The notes below the pieces were generated by a model. That model was not told the origin of the DNA and did not search any database. It worked only from the letters and a program-made list of their open reading frames with translations. Source: Amaricoccus sp047275745 (GTDB taxonomy: Bacteria > Pseudomonadota > Alphaproteobacteria > Rhodobacterales > Rhodobacteraceae). From it: a stretch of DNA of 64,000 bases. The translations under genes and the position numbers were made by a program. Location of the stretch: assembly GCF_047275745.1 (NCBI RefSeq), contig NZ_JBKQWU010000001.1, forward strand, positions 1-64,000, given 5' to 3'. Positions 33,244-42,453 of this stretch are shown here, one piece after another; position 1 is the stretch's first letter; the number at the start of each line of letters is the position of its first letter.

Positions 33244-35856
33244 TCACTCGCCGGAGGCGGCCTTCTTCGCGGCGGCGGCCTTCGGCGCGGCCTTTTTCGC
33301 CGGGGCCTTCTTCGACCCCGCTTTCGCCGTGGCCTTCTTCGCGGGCGCCTTCCTCGCACCCGCCTTCTTCGCCGGCCGTTTCGCCGCGATGAGTTCCAGC
33401 GCCTGTTCGAGCGTCACGGCCTCGGGCGCGGTCTCCTTCGGGATGGTCGCGTTGACCTTCTCCCATTTCACGTAAGGCCCGTAGCGGCCCTCGTAGAGCC
33501 CGATCTCGCCGCCCTCGGGATGCTCGCCGACCACGCGCAGCGGCTTCACCGCCGCCCGGCCGCCGCCCCGCGCGAGCTTCTGCGCCAGAAGCTCCATCGC
33601 GCGGTTCATGCCGATCGTGAGCACCTCCTCCGCGTCCTTGATGTTCGCATAGACCTTGCCATGCTTCACATAAGGCCCGAAGCGGCCGATCGAGGCCTCG
33701 ACCTTCTCGCCATCGTCGGGATGCATCCCGATCAGCCGGGGCAGCGACAGCATGTCGAGCGCGCGCTGGAGGTCGATCGCGGACGGGTCCATGCCCTTGG
33801 GGATCGAGGCGCGTTTCGGCTTCGGCGTCTCCTCCGTCACCTCGCCGAGCTGGACATAGAGCCCGTAAGGTCCGACCCGCATGCTGACCGGCGTGCCGTT
33901 GTCGTCATAGCCGAGGAGCTTGCCGTCCGGCCCCGCCGCGTCGCCGCCCTCGACCTCGCCGGCGAGCGGACGGGTGTAGCGGCATTCGGGGTAGTTCGAG
34001 CAGCCGATGAACGCCCCGCCCGAGCGGGCCGTCCGGAGCGACAACCGGCCCACGCCGCAGGCCTTGCAGCGCCGCGGCTCGGGATCTTCCGGCGTCACCG
34101 GGAAGAGATGCGGCTCCAGCACCTCGTTGATCTTCTCGAGCACATCGGTGATGCGGAGTTCCGCCGTCTCGCCCAGCGCGGCGGAGAAATCCGTCCAGAA
34201 CCGCGCCAGGAGCGCCTTCCAGTTCTCCTCGCCGGTCGTGACCCTGTCGAGATCCTCTTCCAGATCGGCGGTGAAATTGTAGTCGAGATAGCGCCCGAAA
34301 TAGCTTTCGAGGAAGGCCGTGACGAGCCGCCCCTTGTCGCGCGGCAGAAGCCGGTTCTTGTCCTTGAAGACGTAGTCGCGCTCCTGGATCGTCGAGACGA
34401 TCGAGGCATAGGTCGAGGGCCGGCCGATGCCGAGTTCCTCCATCCGCTTCACCAGCGTCGCCTCGGTATAGCGCGGCGGCGGCTGGGTGAAATGCTGCTC
34501 CGGGGTGACCTGGCGCTTCTCGGCGGCGTCTCCTTCGATGATCTGGGGCAGTCGGCCGCCTTCCTCGTCATCGGAGAGATCCACGTCCTCGTCGCGGCCC
34601 TCGGTATAGACCTTGAGGAAGCCGTCGAAGGTCACGATCTGCCCGTTCGCACGAAGCTCCACCGCCTGATCGGCGGAGGCGACGGTGATCACCGTCCGCT
34701 CGAACCGCGCGGCCTCCATCTGGCTCGCGAGCGAGCGCTTCCAGATCAGGTCGTAGAGCCGCGCCTGATCGGCTTCGAGCTTGAGCCGCTCCGGGCTCGT
34801 TCCCATGTCGGTCGGCCGGATGCACTCATGCGCTTCCTGGGCGTTCTTGGCCTTGTTCTTGTACATGCGCGGGCTTTTCGGCACGTAATTCTCGCCGTAG
34901 CGCGCCTTGATCACGTCGCGCGCCGCCATCACCGCCTCGGGCGCCATGTCGATGCCGTCCGTCCGCATGTAGGTGATATGCCCGGCCTCGTAGAGCCGTT
35001 GCGCCGCGTTCATCGTCTGGCGCGCGCCGAAGCCGAACTTGCGGCTCGCCTCCTGCTGCAGCGTCGAGGTCATGAAGGGCGCCGCCGGATTGCGCGAGGC
35101 GGGTTTCGACTCGACCGCCGCCACCTTCAGGTCGCGCCGGTTGATCTCTCCGACCGCCCGCGTCGCCGCCGCCTCGTCGCCGAGGTCGAACTTGTCGAGC
35201 TTCTTCGCGTCGAGCGTGACGAGGCGTGCCTCGAAGGTATCGCCGCGGGGCGTGGCGAGCAGCGCCTTCACCGTCCAGTATTCGCGGGCCTTGAAGGCCT
35301 CGATCTCCATCTCGCGCTCGACGATGAGGCGGAGTGCCACGGACTGCACGCGCCCCGCCGATTTCGCGCCCGGCAGCTTGCGCCAGAGCACCGGCGAGAG
35401 GCGGAAGCCCACGAGATAGTCGAGCGCGCGCCGCGCGAGATAGGCCTCGACCAGTTCCATGTCGATCTGGCGCGGCTGCTGCATCGCCGTCGTGACCGCG
35501 TTCTTGGTGATCGCGTTGAAGACGACGCGCTCGACCTCGGTGTCCTTTTTGATCGCGCGCCGCTTGGTCAGGGCTTCGAGCAGATGCCAGGAGATCGCCT
35601 CGCCCTCGCGGTCGGGGTCGGTCGCGAGAATGAGCTTCTGGTCATCCTTCAGCGCCTCGGCGATCGCGCGGACATGCTTCTGGCTGTCGGAGGCGATCTC
35701 CCACTTCATCTCGAATTCATGATCGGGATCGACCGAGCCGTCCTTGGGCGGCAGGTCGCGCACATGCCCGTAGGAGGCGAGGACGGTGTAATCCGAACCG
35801 AGGTATTTGTTGATGGTTTTCGCCTTGGCGGGCGACTCGACTACGACGACGGCCAT
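33244..35856 (-). CDS. topA: DNA topoisomerase I
   Basis: This encodes an 870-aa type IA topoisomerase that relaxes negative supercoils. The Toprim domain begins VVVVESPAKAKTINKYLG with DPDREGEAISWH; the active-site tyrosine is Y296 in HITYMRTDGIDM. One complete zinc ribbon (CKACG to CSNYPEC) is followed by several degenerate C-terminal repeats of the GRFGPYVKHGK type. The last 45 residues are a Lys/Ala/Pro-rich histone-like tail (KKAPAKKA units). ATG at 35856 has GGAGGGG upstream. Confidence 0.96.
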   Translation of the reverse strand: MAVVVVESPAKAKTINKYLGSDYTVLASYGHVRDLPPKDGSVDPDHEFEMKWEIASDSQKHVRAIAEALKDDQKLILATDPDREGEAISWHLLEALTKRRAIKKDTEVERVVFNAITKNAVTTAMQQPRQIDMELVEAYLARRALDYLVGFRLSPVLWRKLPGAKSAGRVQSVALRLIVEREMEIEAFKAREYWTVKALLATPRGDTFEARLVTLDAKKLDKFDLGDEAAATRAVGEINRRDLKVAAVESKPASRNPAAPFMTSTLQQEASRKFGFGARQTMNAAQRLYEAGHITYMRTDGIDMAPEAVMAARDVIKARYGENYVPKSPRMYKNKAKNAQEAHECIRPTDMGTSPERLKLEADQARLYDLIWKRSLASQMEAARFERTVITVASADQAVELRANGQIVTFDGFLKVYTEGRDEDVDLSDDEEGGRLPQIIEGDAAEKRQVTPEQHFTQPPPRYTEATLVKRMEELGIGRPSTYASIVSTIQERDYVFKDKNRLLPRDKGRLVTAFLESYFGRYLDYNFTADLEEDLDRVTTGEENWKALLARFWTDFSAALGETAELRITDVLEKINEVLEPHLFPVTPEDPEPRRCKACGVGRLSLRTARSGGAFIGCSNYPECRYTRPLAGEVEGGDAAGPDGKLLGYDDNGTPVSMRVGPYGLYVQLGEVTEETPKPKRASIPKGMDPSAIDLQRALDMLSLPRLIGMHPDDGEKVEASIGRFGPYVKHGKVYANIKDAEEVLTIGMNRAMELLAQKLARGGGRAAVKPLRVVGEHPEGGEIGLYEGRYGPYVKWEKVNATIPKETAPEAVTLEQALELIAAKRPAKKAGARKAPAKKATAKAGSKKAPAKKAAPKAAAAKKAASGE

Positions 35857-35994
35857 ACGGGTACCCCTCCGCGCGGACCGTCCGCCGGAGCCGCGACGGC
35901 GGCTTACATGTGTCGAAGCCGCCATCTTGTCAACATCGCGCCGCGCCGCCGCTCGTCACAGGGGCATGAGCGCGCCGGCCGGGTTTCATCGGGG

Positions 35995-37269
35995 TCACGG
36001 GATCGCGAGGCTGATCCCGCCGCCCGGAGACCGGGTGATCCTGCCCCCGAGTTCGAGGTCGAGAAGCGCCGCCGCGATGGCCGGGGCCGTCCCGCCGAGC
36101 GCGCGCGTCAGCGTATCCTCCGTGACCGGAACCGGCCCGAGGAGCGCGAGCAGGCGCGCCTCGAGGCTGCCGGCGTCGCCGTCGGCGGCGCATGCCGGGC
36201 CGGTCATCATCGGATCGGGCGTGGGCCGCGGCCTGAGGACGGGCCCGCGCTCGACGGCGAGCATGGCGGCGAGCATGGCGGCGAGCGCCTCGGTCACATC
36301 CGCCGCGTCGCGCACCAGCGTCGCGCCTTCGCGGATCAGTTCGTTGCAGCCGGCGGCCCGCGGGTCGAGCGGGCTGCCCGGGACGGCCATCACCTCACGC
36401 CCCTGGTCGAGCGCCGCCCGGGCGGTGATGAGACTGCCGGAACGGAGCGCGCCCTCCACCACGACGACCCCGAGCGCGAGCCCGGAAATGATCCGGTTAC
36501 GGCGCGGGAAATCCCGGGTGCGCGGCGGATGCCCGACCGGCATCTCGGAGAGCCGGAGCCCTCCGGCCGCGATGGCGACGGCGAGATCGGTGTTCTCGGG
36601 CGGGTAGATCTCGTCGATGCCCCCTGCCTGGATCGCCACCGTGCCCGTGTCGAGCGCGGCGCGATGCGCGGCCGCGTCGATGCCGCGCGCGAGGCCCGAG
36701 GCGACGACCAAGCCCGCCGCCCCGAGATCTCGCGCCAGCCGCGCGGCCATGCGGCAGCCGAGCGCCGAGGCGTTGCGCGCGCCGACGAGTGCCACGGCGG
36801 GCCGGGCCGCGAGCGCCGGATTGCCCAGTGCCCAGAGCACCGGCGGCGGGTCGGAGATCGCCGCGAGCCGCGGCGGATAGCCGGGCGCGCCGAGCGCCAG
36901 CAGCCGGGCGCCGAGCGCCGCGCCCGCGTCGAGTTCCGCCTCCGCCGCGCCGCGCGGAAAGGCGGCGTAGCCGCGCAGCCCCGCGCCGGATGCGAGCGCC
37001 GGCAAGGCGGCGAGCGCCCGCGCGGGCTGGCCGTGCTCGCGCATCAGCCGCAGGAACGTCGCCGGACCGACCCGATGCGACCGCGCCAGGCGCAGCCAGT
37101 CGACGAGATCCGCCCGCGACCGGGGCGCCTCGAAACCGAGGGGAACGCCCGAATCGCCGGAGCTCGGATCGTCGGATCTCGGACCTCCGGCGCTCGGGCC
37201 GGGCGCGTCCGGTCTGTTGGGGTATGGCTTCTCGGGGTCTGGATTCTCGGGCTTCGGCTTTTCGGGCAT
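35995..37269 (-). CDS. dprA: DNA-processing protein DprA/Smf
   Basis: This encodes a 424-aa DprA, which loads RecA on incoming single-stranded DNA during transformation. The Rossmann-like domain has VALVGARNASALG, SGLARGIDAAAHRAALD and RNRIISGLALGVVVVEGALRSGSL. A SAM-like helical segment comes before it and a C-terminal winged helix after residue 350. The N-terminus is a Pro/Lys-rich repetitive stretch (PEKPKPENPDPEKPYPNRP). An in-frame AAML duplication is near residue 338. ATG at 37269 follows GAGGAGGAGCGC. Confidence 0.94.
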   Translation of the reverse strand: MPEKPKPENPDPEKPYPNRPDAPGPSAGGPRSDDPSSGDSGVPLGFEAPRSRADLVDWLRLARSHRVGPATFLRLMREHGQPARALAALPALASGAGLRGYAAFPRGAAEAELDAGAALGARLLALGAPGYPPRLAAISDPPPVLWALGNPALAARPAVALVGARNASALGCRMAARLARDLGAAGLVVASGLARGIDAAAHRAALDTGTVAIQAGGIDEIYPPENTDLAVAIAAGGLRLSEMPVGHPPRTRDFPRRNRIISGLALGVVVVEGALRSGSLITARAALDQGREVMAVPGSPLDPRAAGCNELIREGATLVRDAADVTEALAAMLAAMLAVERGPVLRPRPTPDPMMTGPACAADGDAGSLEARLLALLGPVPVTEDTLTRALGGTAPAIAAALLDLELGGRITRSPGGGISLAIP

Positions 37270-37397
37270 GCGCTCCTCCTCGCCCGGAGATGCGCCGCGA
37301 GCGGTTAAGCCCCGGCTAACCGGCCTCACCCCGCCGCCAGCCCTTGAACTCCCGCCCCCCGCGCTAGCTCTCTGGGAAACGCGACAGGGGGAACCGA

Positions 37398-38201
37398 ATG
37401 ATGTCCTATTCACGACGCGAAGCGATACGCCTGACGACGATGACCGGTGCGACGATCACGGGCGCGACGCTCATGGGAACCGCCGTCGGTCTCCGGGCCG
37501 CGCGGGCCCAGGGCGCGGCCGAAGGCCATGCCCACGAGACGGACGCGGGCGAGATCGTCATCCACCCGGTCGAACACGCCTCCTTCGTCCTGACGACGCC
37601 GGGGCTCGTGATCTACAACGATCCGGTGGGCGGCGCCGCGCTCTATGAGGGGCTGCCGCCGCCGGGCCTCATCCTGATCACGCACGAGCATCAGGACCAT
37701 TTCGACCCCGGCACGCTGGAGGCGATCGTCGGCGATGGCACGGCGCTCATCACCAACCCTTCGGTCCATGAGAAGCTGCCCGCCGCGCTCCAGGCGAAGG
37801 CCACGGCGATCGCGAATGGCGAGACCACGACGGCGGGCGAGATCGGGCTCGACGCGATCCCGGCCTACAACCTGACCGAGGATCGGCTGAAATATCATCC
37901 GAAGGGCCGCGACAACGGCTATGTGCTCACCATCGGCGGCAGGCGGATCTATATCGCGGGCGATACCGAGGACATCCCCGAGATGCGCGCGCTCGAGGCG
38001 ATCGACATCGCCTTCGTGCCGATGAACCTGCCCTATACGATGGATGTGACCCAGGCCGCCTCGGCGGTCGCCGAATTCGCGCCGGGGATCGTCTACCCCT
38101 ATCACTACGGGGAGAGCGACATCGACGAATTCGCGCGCCAGCTCGGCGAGAGCGGCGCGGCCACCGAGATCGCGCGGGGCGGCTGGTATCCCGCGAGTTG
38201 A
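37398..38201 (+). CDS. Exported metallo-beta-lactamase-fold hydrolase (twin-arginine type)
   Basis: This encodes a 267-aa protein with a twin-arginine-like signal (SRREAIRLTTMTGATITG) cut near ARAQG. The MBL fold is shown by THEHQDHFDP, HPKGRDNGYVLTIGGRRIYIAGDTEDIPEM and YPYHYGE, giving the usual di-metal ligands. It resembles the UlaG/YycJ-like L-ascorbate lactonase-type MBL group; the substrate is unknown. ATG at 37398 follows GGGGGAACCGA. It is divergent from dprA. Confidence 0.85.
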   Translation: MMSYSRREAIRLTTMTGATITGATLMGTAVGLRAARAQGAAEGHAHETDAGEIVIHPVEHASFVLTTPGLVIYNDPVGGAALYEGLPPPGLILITHEHQDHFDPGTLEAIVGDGTALITNPSVHEKLPAALQAKATAIANGETTTAGEIGLDAIPAYNLTEDRLKYHPKGRDNGYVLTIGGRRIYIAGDTEDIPEMRALEAIDIAFVPMNLPYTMDVTQAASAVAEFAPGIVYPYHYGESDIDEFARQLGESGAATEIARGGWYPAS

Positions 38202-38295
38202 GGCAAGGCCGGCGTTTGCGAGGGGCTGGCGCCCGTCCGCGGGCCGCCGGCGATTTCCCCGTGCCGACCGCTCCGGCGCGTGATAACGCGGGCGC

Positions 38296-40554
38296 ATGAG
38301 AGAACTCCCCTCCGAGGCGCAACTGCTCGAATGGCTGCGCGACAATCCGACGACCACGACGAAGCGCGACATCTCCCGCGCCTTCGGGCTCAAGGGCGCG
38401 GCCAAGGTCGAATTGAAGCAGATGCTCGCCCGGCTCGCGCGCGAGGGGAAGATCGAGAAGCGCGGGCGCCGGGCGCGGCCGGCGGGCGACCTGCCGCCGG
38501 TGCTGGTGCTCCGCGTCGTCTCGGTCGATGCCGAGGGCGAGCTTTGGGCCGAGCCCGAGGACTGGGAGACGGAGGGCGAGCGGCCGCGGTTTCTCGTCCA
38601 GACCCGCCGCGACGATCCGGCGCTCGGCCAGGGCGACCGGCTGCTCGGGCGGCGGATCACGCTCGACACGCCCGAGGCGCCACTCGCGGTCCGGGTGATC
38701 CGGCGGATCGGCATGGGGCCGAGCCGGGTGATCGGCATCTATCACGAGACCGAATCCGGCGGGCGGATCGCGGCGATCGACAAGAAGACCGACCGCGACT
38801 GGCGCGTCGAGCCCGGCGACCGCGCCGGCGCGCGCGAGGGCGAACTGGTCGAGGCGGAGCAGATCGGCTCGGCGCGCGGTCACGGCCTGCCCCGCGCGCG
38901 GGTGATCGCGCGCCTCGGCGATCCGACCGCGCCGAAGTCGGTCTCGCTGATCGCCATCCACGAACACGGCATCCCCGACGATTTCCCCGACGCCGCGCTC
39001 GCCGAGGCCGAGGCGGCGAAGCCGGTGCGGATCGGCAGGCGCGAGGATCTGCGCGACCTGCCGCTCGTCACCATCGACCCCGAGGACGCGCGCGACCATG
39101 ACGACGCGATCTGCGCCGCGCCCGACGATGATCCCGAGAACCCCGGTGGCCATGTGGTCTGGGTCGCGATCGCCGATGTCGCGCATTACGTCACGCCCGG
39201 CTCCGCGCTCGACCGCGAGGCGCTTCGGCGCGGGAATTCGACCTATTTCCCTGACCGCGTGGTGCCGATGCTGCCCGAGGCGCTCTCGGCCGATCTCTGC
39301 TCGCTCGTCGCGGGCAAGAATCGGCCCTGTGTCGCCGTCCGGCTGGTCCTGAACGCGGATGGCGAGAAGATCTCGCACCGCTTTACCCGCGGCCTCATGC
39401 GCTCCCCGGCCTCGCTTTCCTACGAACAGGCGCAGGCCGCCGCCGATGGCAGGCCCGACAAGGCGACCGCGCCGCTCGTGGAGACGGTGATCGCGCCGCT
39501 CTGGGCCGCCTGGCGCGCGGCGCATGGCGCGCGGGACCGGCGCGCGCCACTCAATCTCGACCTGCCGGAACGCAAAATCGTGCTCTCGGATGAAGGCAAG
39601 GTCGTCTCGGTCAATTTTTGCGACCGGTTCGACGCGCACAAGGTGGTGGAGGATTTCATGATCCTCGCCAATGTCGCCGCCGCCGAGACGCTGGAGAGCC
39701 AGCGGACCCGCCTGCTCTACCGGGTCCATGAGGAACCCTCGCCCGAGAAGCTCGACGCCCTGCGCGAGACGGCGGAGAGCGTCGGCCAGACGCTCGCCAA
39801 GGGGCAGGTCCTGAAGACCGCGCATCTGAACCGCCTCCTCGATGGTGTCGCGGGGACCGAGCACGCGGAGATGATCAACATCTCCGTGCTGCGCTCGATG
39901 ACGCAGGCCTATTACGCGCCGGAGAATTTCGGGCATTTCGGCCTCAACCTGCCGCGCTACGGCCATTTCACCTCGCCGATCCGCCGCTACGCCGATCTCA
40001 TCGTGCATCGCGCGCTCATACGCGCGCATGGCTGGCCGCCCGATCCGAAGAAGGACGGGCTGAGCCGCGAGACGGAGGTCGATCTGCCGGAGATCGGCGA
40101 GCATATCTCGATGACCGAGCGGCGTTCGATGATGGCGGAGCGCGACACGATCGACCGCTACCTGGCCGCCTATCTCGCCGACCGGGTGGGATCGGAATTC
40201 GACGGCCGCGTCTCGGGCGTCGCGCGGTTCGGCCTCTTCGTGAAGCTCGACGAGACCGGGGCGGACGGGCTCATCCCGATCTCGATGCTTGGGCGCGAGT
40301 ATTTCACCTACGATCCCGATAGCCAGACACTGACCGGCGAGAAGAGCCGGCGGCGGATCGGGCTCGGCGACCGGGTGACGGTGCGGCTTTCCGAAGCGGC
40401 GCCGGTGACGGGCGGGCTGCTCTTCGAGCTGCTCGCCATCGAAGGCCGGGCGATGCCGCGCACGGGGCGGACCACCAGGGGGCCGGGCCCGCGGGCGAAA
40501 CTGTCGCGGAGCCGAAGTTTCGCGCGCAAGAAGGGCAAGACCGGGCGGCGGTGA
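38296..40554 (+). CDS. rnr: Ribonuclease R
   Basis: This encodes a 752-aa 3'-5' exoribonuclease that degrades structured RNA. An N-terminal winged-helix region (residues 1-60) and cold-shock domains precede the RNB domain, with the catalytic aspartates in DPEDARDHDDAICAAPDD and the RNA-guide segment FTSPIRRYADLIVHRALI. The C-terminal S1 domain (GSEFDGRVSGVARFGLFVKL) and a basic tail (RARSFARKKGKTGRR type) complete it. ATG at 38296. Confidence 0.96.
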   Translation: MRELPSEAQLLEWLRDNPTTTTKRDISRAFGLKGAAKVELKQMLARLAREGKIEKRGRRARPAGDLPPVLVLRVVSVDAEGELWAEPEDWETEGERPRFLVQTRRDDPALGQGDRLLGRRITLDTPEAPLAVRVIRRIGMGPSRVIGIYHETESGGRIAAIDKKTDRDWRVEPGDRAGAREGELVEAEQIGSARGHGLPRARVIARLGDPTAPKSVSLIAIHEHGIPDDFPDAALAEAEAAKPVRIGRREDLRDLPLVTIDPEDARDHDDAICAAPDDDPENPGGHVVWVAIADVAHYVTPGSALDREALRRGNSTYFPDRVVPMLPEALSADLCSLVAGKNRPCVAVRLVLNADGEKISHRFTRGLMRSPASLSYEQAQAAADGRPDKATAPLVETVIAPLWAAWRAAHGARDRRAPLNLDLPERKIVLSDEGKVVSVNFCDRFDAHKVVEDFMILANVAAAETLESQRTRLLYRVHEEPSPEKLDALRETAESVGQTLAKGQVLKTAHLNRLLDGVAGTEHAEMINISVLRSMTQAYYAPENFGHFGLNLPRYGHFTSPIRRYADLIVHRALIRAHGWPPDPKKDGLSRETEVDLPEIGEHISMTERRSMMAERDTIDRYLAAYLADRVGSEFDGRVSGVARFGLFVKLDETGADGLIPISMLGREYFTYDPDSQTLTGEKSRRRIGLGDRVTVRLSEAAPVTGGLLFELLAIEGRAMPRTGRTTRGPGPRAKLSRSRSFARKKGKTGRR

Positions 40555-40575
40555 TTTCCGGGGCGGTGGTTCCGA

Positions 40576-40692
40576 GGCGCTGACCTCAGGCGCTGACCTC
40601 AGGCGCTGACCTCAGGCGCTGACCTCAGGCGCTGACCTCAGGCGCTGACCTCAGGCGCTGATCTCGGGTGTTGACCTCAGGCAACGACCTCA
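40576..40692. repeat. 13-bp tandem repeat array, nine copies
   Basis: Six perfect copies of GGCGCTGACCTCA (40576-40653) are followed by three degenerate copies (to 40692). There are no spacers. On the minus strand each unit reads TGAGGTCAGCGCC; the last degenerate unit provides the TGA stop of the phosphatase gene. Because 13 is not a multiple of 3, the array puts a stop in every minus-strand frame. It fills the space between the convergent rnr and phosphatase genes. Confidence 0.97.
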
Positions 40693-41238
40693 GAACCGGA
40701 GCGACCAGCGCCCCTCGCGGCGGCTGAGCGCCGCCTCGGCGAGCGGCGGCACGTCGATTCGCCAGAAGGTGGCGGGAGGCGTCTCCAGAATTGTCACGAC
40801 GACGGCACGGAAGACGGCGGGCGGCACGACCGCGACGGCGCGCCGCCGCTCCGGGACCGCGCCGAGCCATGCCGCGACGCGGGCGATCACCGCCGCGACG
40901 CTCTCGCCTTCCGGCGCCGCCGCCTCCGGGTCGGTCAGCCAGGCCAGCAGCGCCTCGGGCGCGTCGCGCTGCACCTGCCCGAGGCTTCGCCCCGCCCAGG
41001 GCCCGACGGCCATGTCGCGCAGCGCCTCGACCGCGACCGGCTCAGGCCGCGGCCCCAGCGCCGCCGCCGTCTCGCGGCAGCGCGTCTCCGGCCCGTGCCA
41101 GAGCGTATCGACCCGGCCGAGCCGCGCGCCGAGCGCGGCGGCGCGCGCGAGCGAATCCGGTTCCGGCGGCTCGTCCTCCGGGAAGGCGGCGACGCGGGTG
41201 GCCGAGGTCGGGCAGTGTGAGACGAGAATGAGTCGCAT
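40690..41238 (-). CDS. Histidine phosphatase superfamily protein with altered RHG motif
   Basis: This encodes a 182-aa phosphoglycerate-mutase-like protein. The catalytic His is present (H8), but the usual RHG signature reads SHC (LILVSHCPTSATR). The second half keeps WHGPETRCRETAAAL and a late AVVPPAVFRAV where the family has its second His region, which is not evident. It lies divergent from the cobalamin riboswitch-cbtBA locus, so a role in cobalamin side-chain dephosphorylation (CobC-like) or cobalt use is plausible but inferred. ATG at 41238. Confidence 0.75.
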   Translation of the reverse strand: MRLILVSHCPTSATRVAAFPEDEPPEPDSLARAAALGARLGRVDTLWHGPETRCRETAAALGPRPEPVAVEALRDMAVGPWAGRSLGQVQRDAPEALLAWLTDPEAAAPEGESVAAVIARVAAWLGAVPERRRAVAVVPPAVFRAVVVTILETPPATFWRIDVPPLAEAALSRREGRWSLRF

Positions 41239-41267
41239 GGTCCGGGGTCAAAGGCTCGTTGACGCCA

Positions 41268-41394
41268 GCGCGGCCGCGTCCTACCGTGAGCCGGACGGGT
41301 AGGAAGCCAGTGCGAGTCTGGCACGGTCGCGCCGCTGTGACCATCCCGGGGCGGGAAATGCCCGGCATGGAAGTCAGACCTTGTCCGTCGGAGA
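41268..41394 (+). ncRNA. Cobalamin riboswitch controlling cbtB-cbtA
   Basis: The B12-element core is readable: GTAGGAAGCCAGTGCGAG (about 41299-41316), then CTGGCACGGTCGCGCCGCTGTGA (41318-41340), a variable hairpin CCCGGGGCGGGAAATGCCCGG, and the closing GGAAGTCAGACC (about 41369-41380). The AAGCCAGTG / CTGGCACGGTC-GCCGCTGTGA block is the conserved ligand-binding B12 box. It reads toward cbtB, 40-50 nt upstream of its Shine-Dalgarno. In this class, adenosylcobalamin or a related cobalamin reduces expression. Outer boundaries are approximate. Confidence 0.93.
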
Positions 41395-41432
41395 TCAACA
41401 TTTGACGGGCGCGCATACCCGAGGAGACCGAG

Positions 41433-41642
41433 ATGGCAGACATCGCCTACCAGACAATCGCCGAGCCGAGGCCGATTCCGCTCGGCGAGATCCTTCCCTG
41501 GGCGGTGTTCGTCGGGCTCATCTGCCTGATGACGCTCTATTTCGTGGGCGCGGAACAGGGCGCGACGGCGGTCTTCGCCGGCACGGGCGTGCATGAGTTC
41601 GTCCACGACGCGCGCCACCTCCTCGGCTTCCCCTGCCACTGA
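41433..41642 (+). CDS. cbtB: Cobalt transporter subunit CbtB
   Basis: This encodes a 69-aa protein with one TM (ILPWAVFVGLICLMTLYFVG) and the conserved C-terminal histidine signature HEFVHDARHLLGFPCH, a likely cobalt-binding site. CbtB occurs with CbtA as a predicted cobalt importer in bacteria that make B12. Its control by the riboswitch upstream supports this. ATG at 41433 follows GAGGAGACCGAG; cbtA follows 4 nt after the stop. Confidence 0.93.
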   Translation: MADIAYQTIAEPRPIPLGEILPWAVFVGLICLMTLYFVGAEQGATAVFAGTGVHEFVHDARHLLGFPCH

Positions 41643-41646
41643 CACC

Positions 41647-42453
41647 ATGATGAGCAAGCTTCTGTTGCGCGGGATGCTGATCGGCATCCTCGCGGGCCTC
41701 GTCGCGTTCGGCTTCGCCCACATCTACGGCGAGCCGCAGGTCGCCCAGGCCATCGCCCTCGAAGGCGAAGGCGGGCACTCGCATGGCGCGCCGGCCACCC
41801 CGGACCCCGCCTCGGATCACGAACATGCGCCAGGCACCGCCGCGCATGACCATGGCGAGGCCGCGAGCGAGGACGGTGGCGAGGGCCTCAGCCGGGGCAC
41901 GCAGGCCGGCGTCGGTCTGCTGACCGGGACCACCGCCTATGGCATGGCGATCGGCGGCATCCTCGCGCTGGTCTTCGCCGGCGTTCAGGGCCGCGTCAGC
42001 CATCTGCGGCCGCAGGCCACCATCGCGCTCGTGGCATTCGGAGGCTATGTCGCGCTGGTGCTGGTGCCGGGGCTCAAATATCCGGCCAACCCGCCCGCGG
42101 TCGGCAGCGGCGAGACGATCGGCATCCGCACGGCGATGTATTTCGTCATGCTGGGTTTCTCGGTCGCGGCGATGGTGCTCTCGGTCATCCTTGCCCGCAA
42201 CCTCTCCGCCCGGCATGGCGCCTGGAACGCGACGCTCTATGGCGCCGCCGCCTATCTCGTGCTGGTCAGCATCGTGGGCCTCGCGCTGCCGAGGCTCGAC
42301 GAGGTCACGGGCTCGGGTTTCCCGGCGCAACTGCTCTGGGAGTTCCGCGCCTCGACCTTCGCTCTGCAGGCCGTCATCTGGACCGTGCTCGGCATCGGCT
42401 TCGGCATCGCCGCCGAACGGCTGCTCGGGCAGCGCCGCGCCGCCGGCATCTGA
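41647..42453 (+). CDS. cbtA: Cobalt transporter CbtA
   Basis: This encodes a 268-aa protein with about five or six TM helices. The first (LLRGMLIGILAGLVAFGFAHIYGEP) is followed by a His-rich periplasmic or cytoplasmic loop (HSHG, DHEHAPG, AHDHGE) that could bind cobalt. A GTTAYGMAIGGILALVF segment is conserved in CbtA. Start ATG at 41647 is adjacent to the cbtB stop; a second ATG follows at once. Expression should fall when cobalamin is abundant. Confidence 0.93.
   Translation: MMSKLLLRGMLIGILAGLVAFGFAHIYGEPQVAQAIALEGEGGHSHGAPATPDPASDHEHAPGTAAHDHGEAASEDGGEGLSRGTQAGVGLLTGTTAYGMAIGGILALVFAGVQGRVSHLRPQATIALVAFGGYVALVLVPGLKYPANPPAVGSGETIGIRTAMYFVMLGFSVAAMVLSVILARNLSARHGAWNATLYGAAAYLVLVSIVGLALPRLDEVTGSGFPAQLLWEFRASTFALQAVIWTVLGIGFGIAAERLLGQRRAAGI

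Noticed and set aside
40576..40692. CRISPR array
   Set aside because: The 13-bp units are directly adjacent with no spacers, and no cas genes are present.
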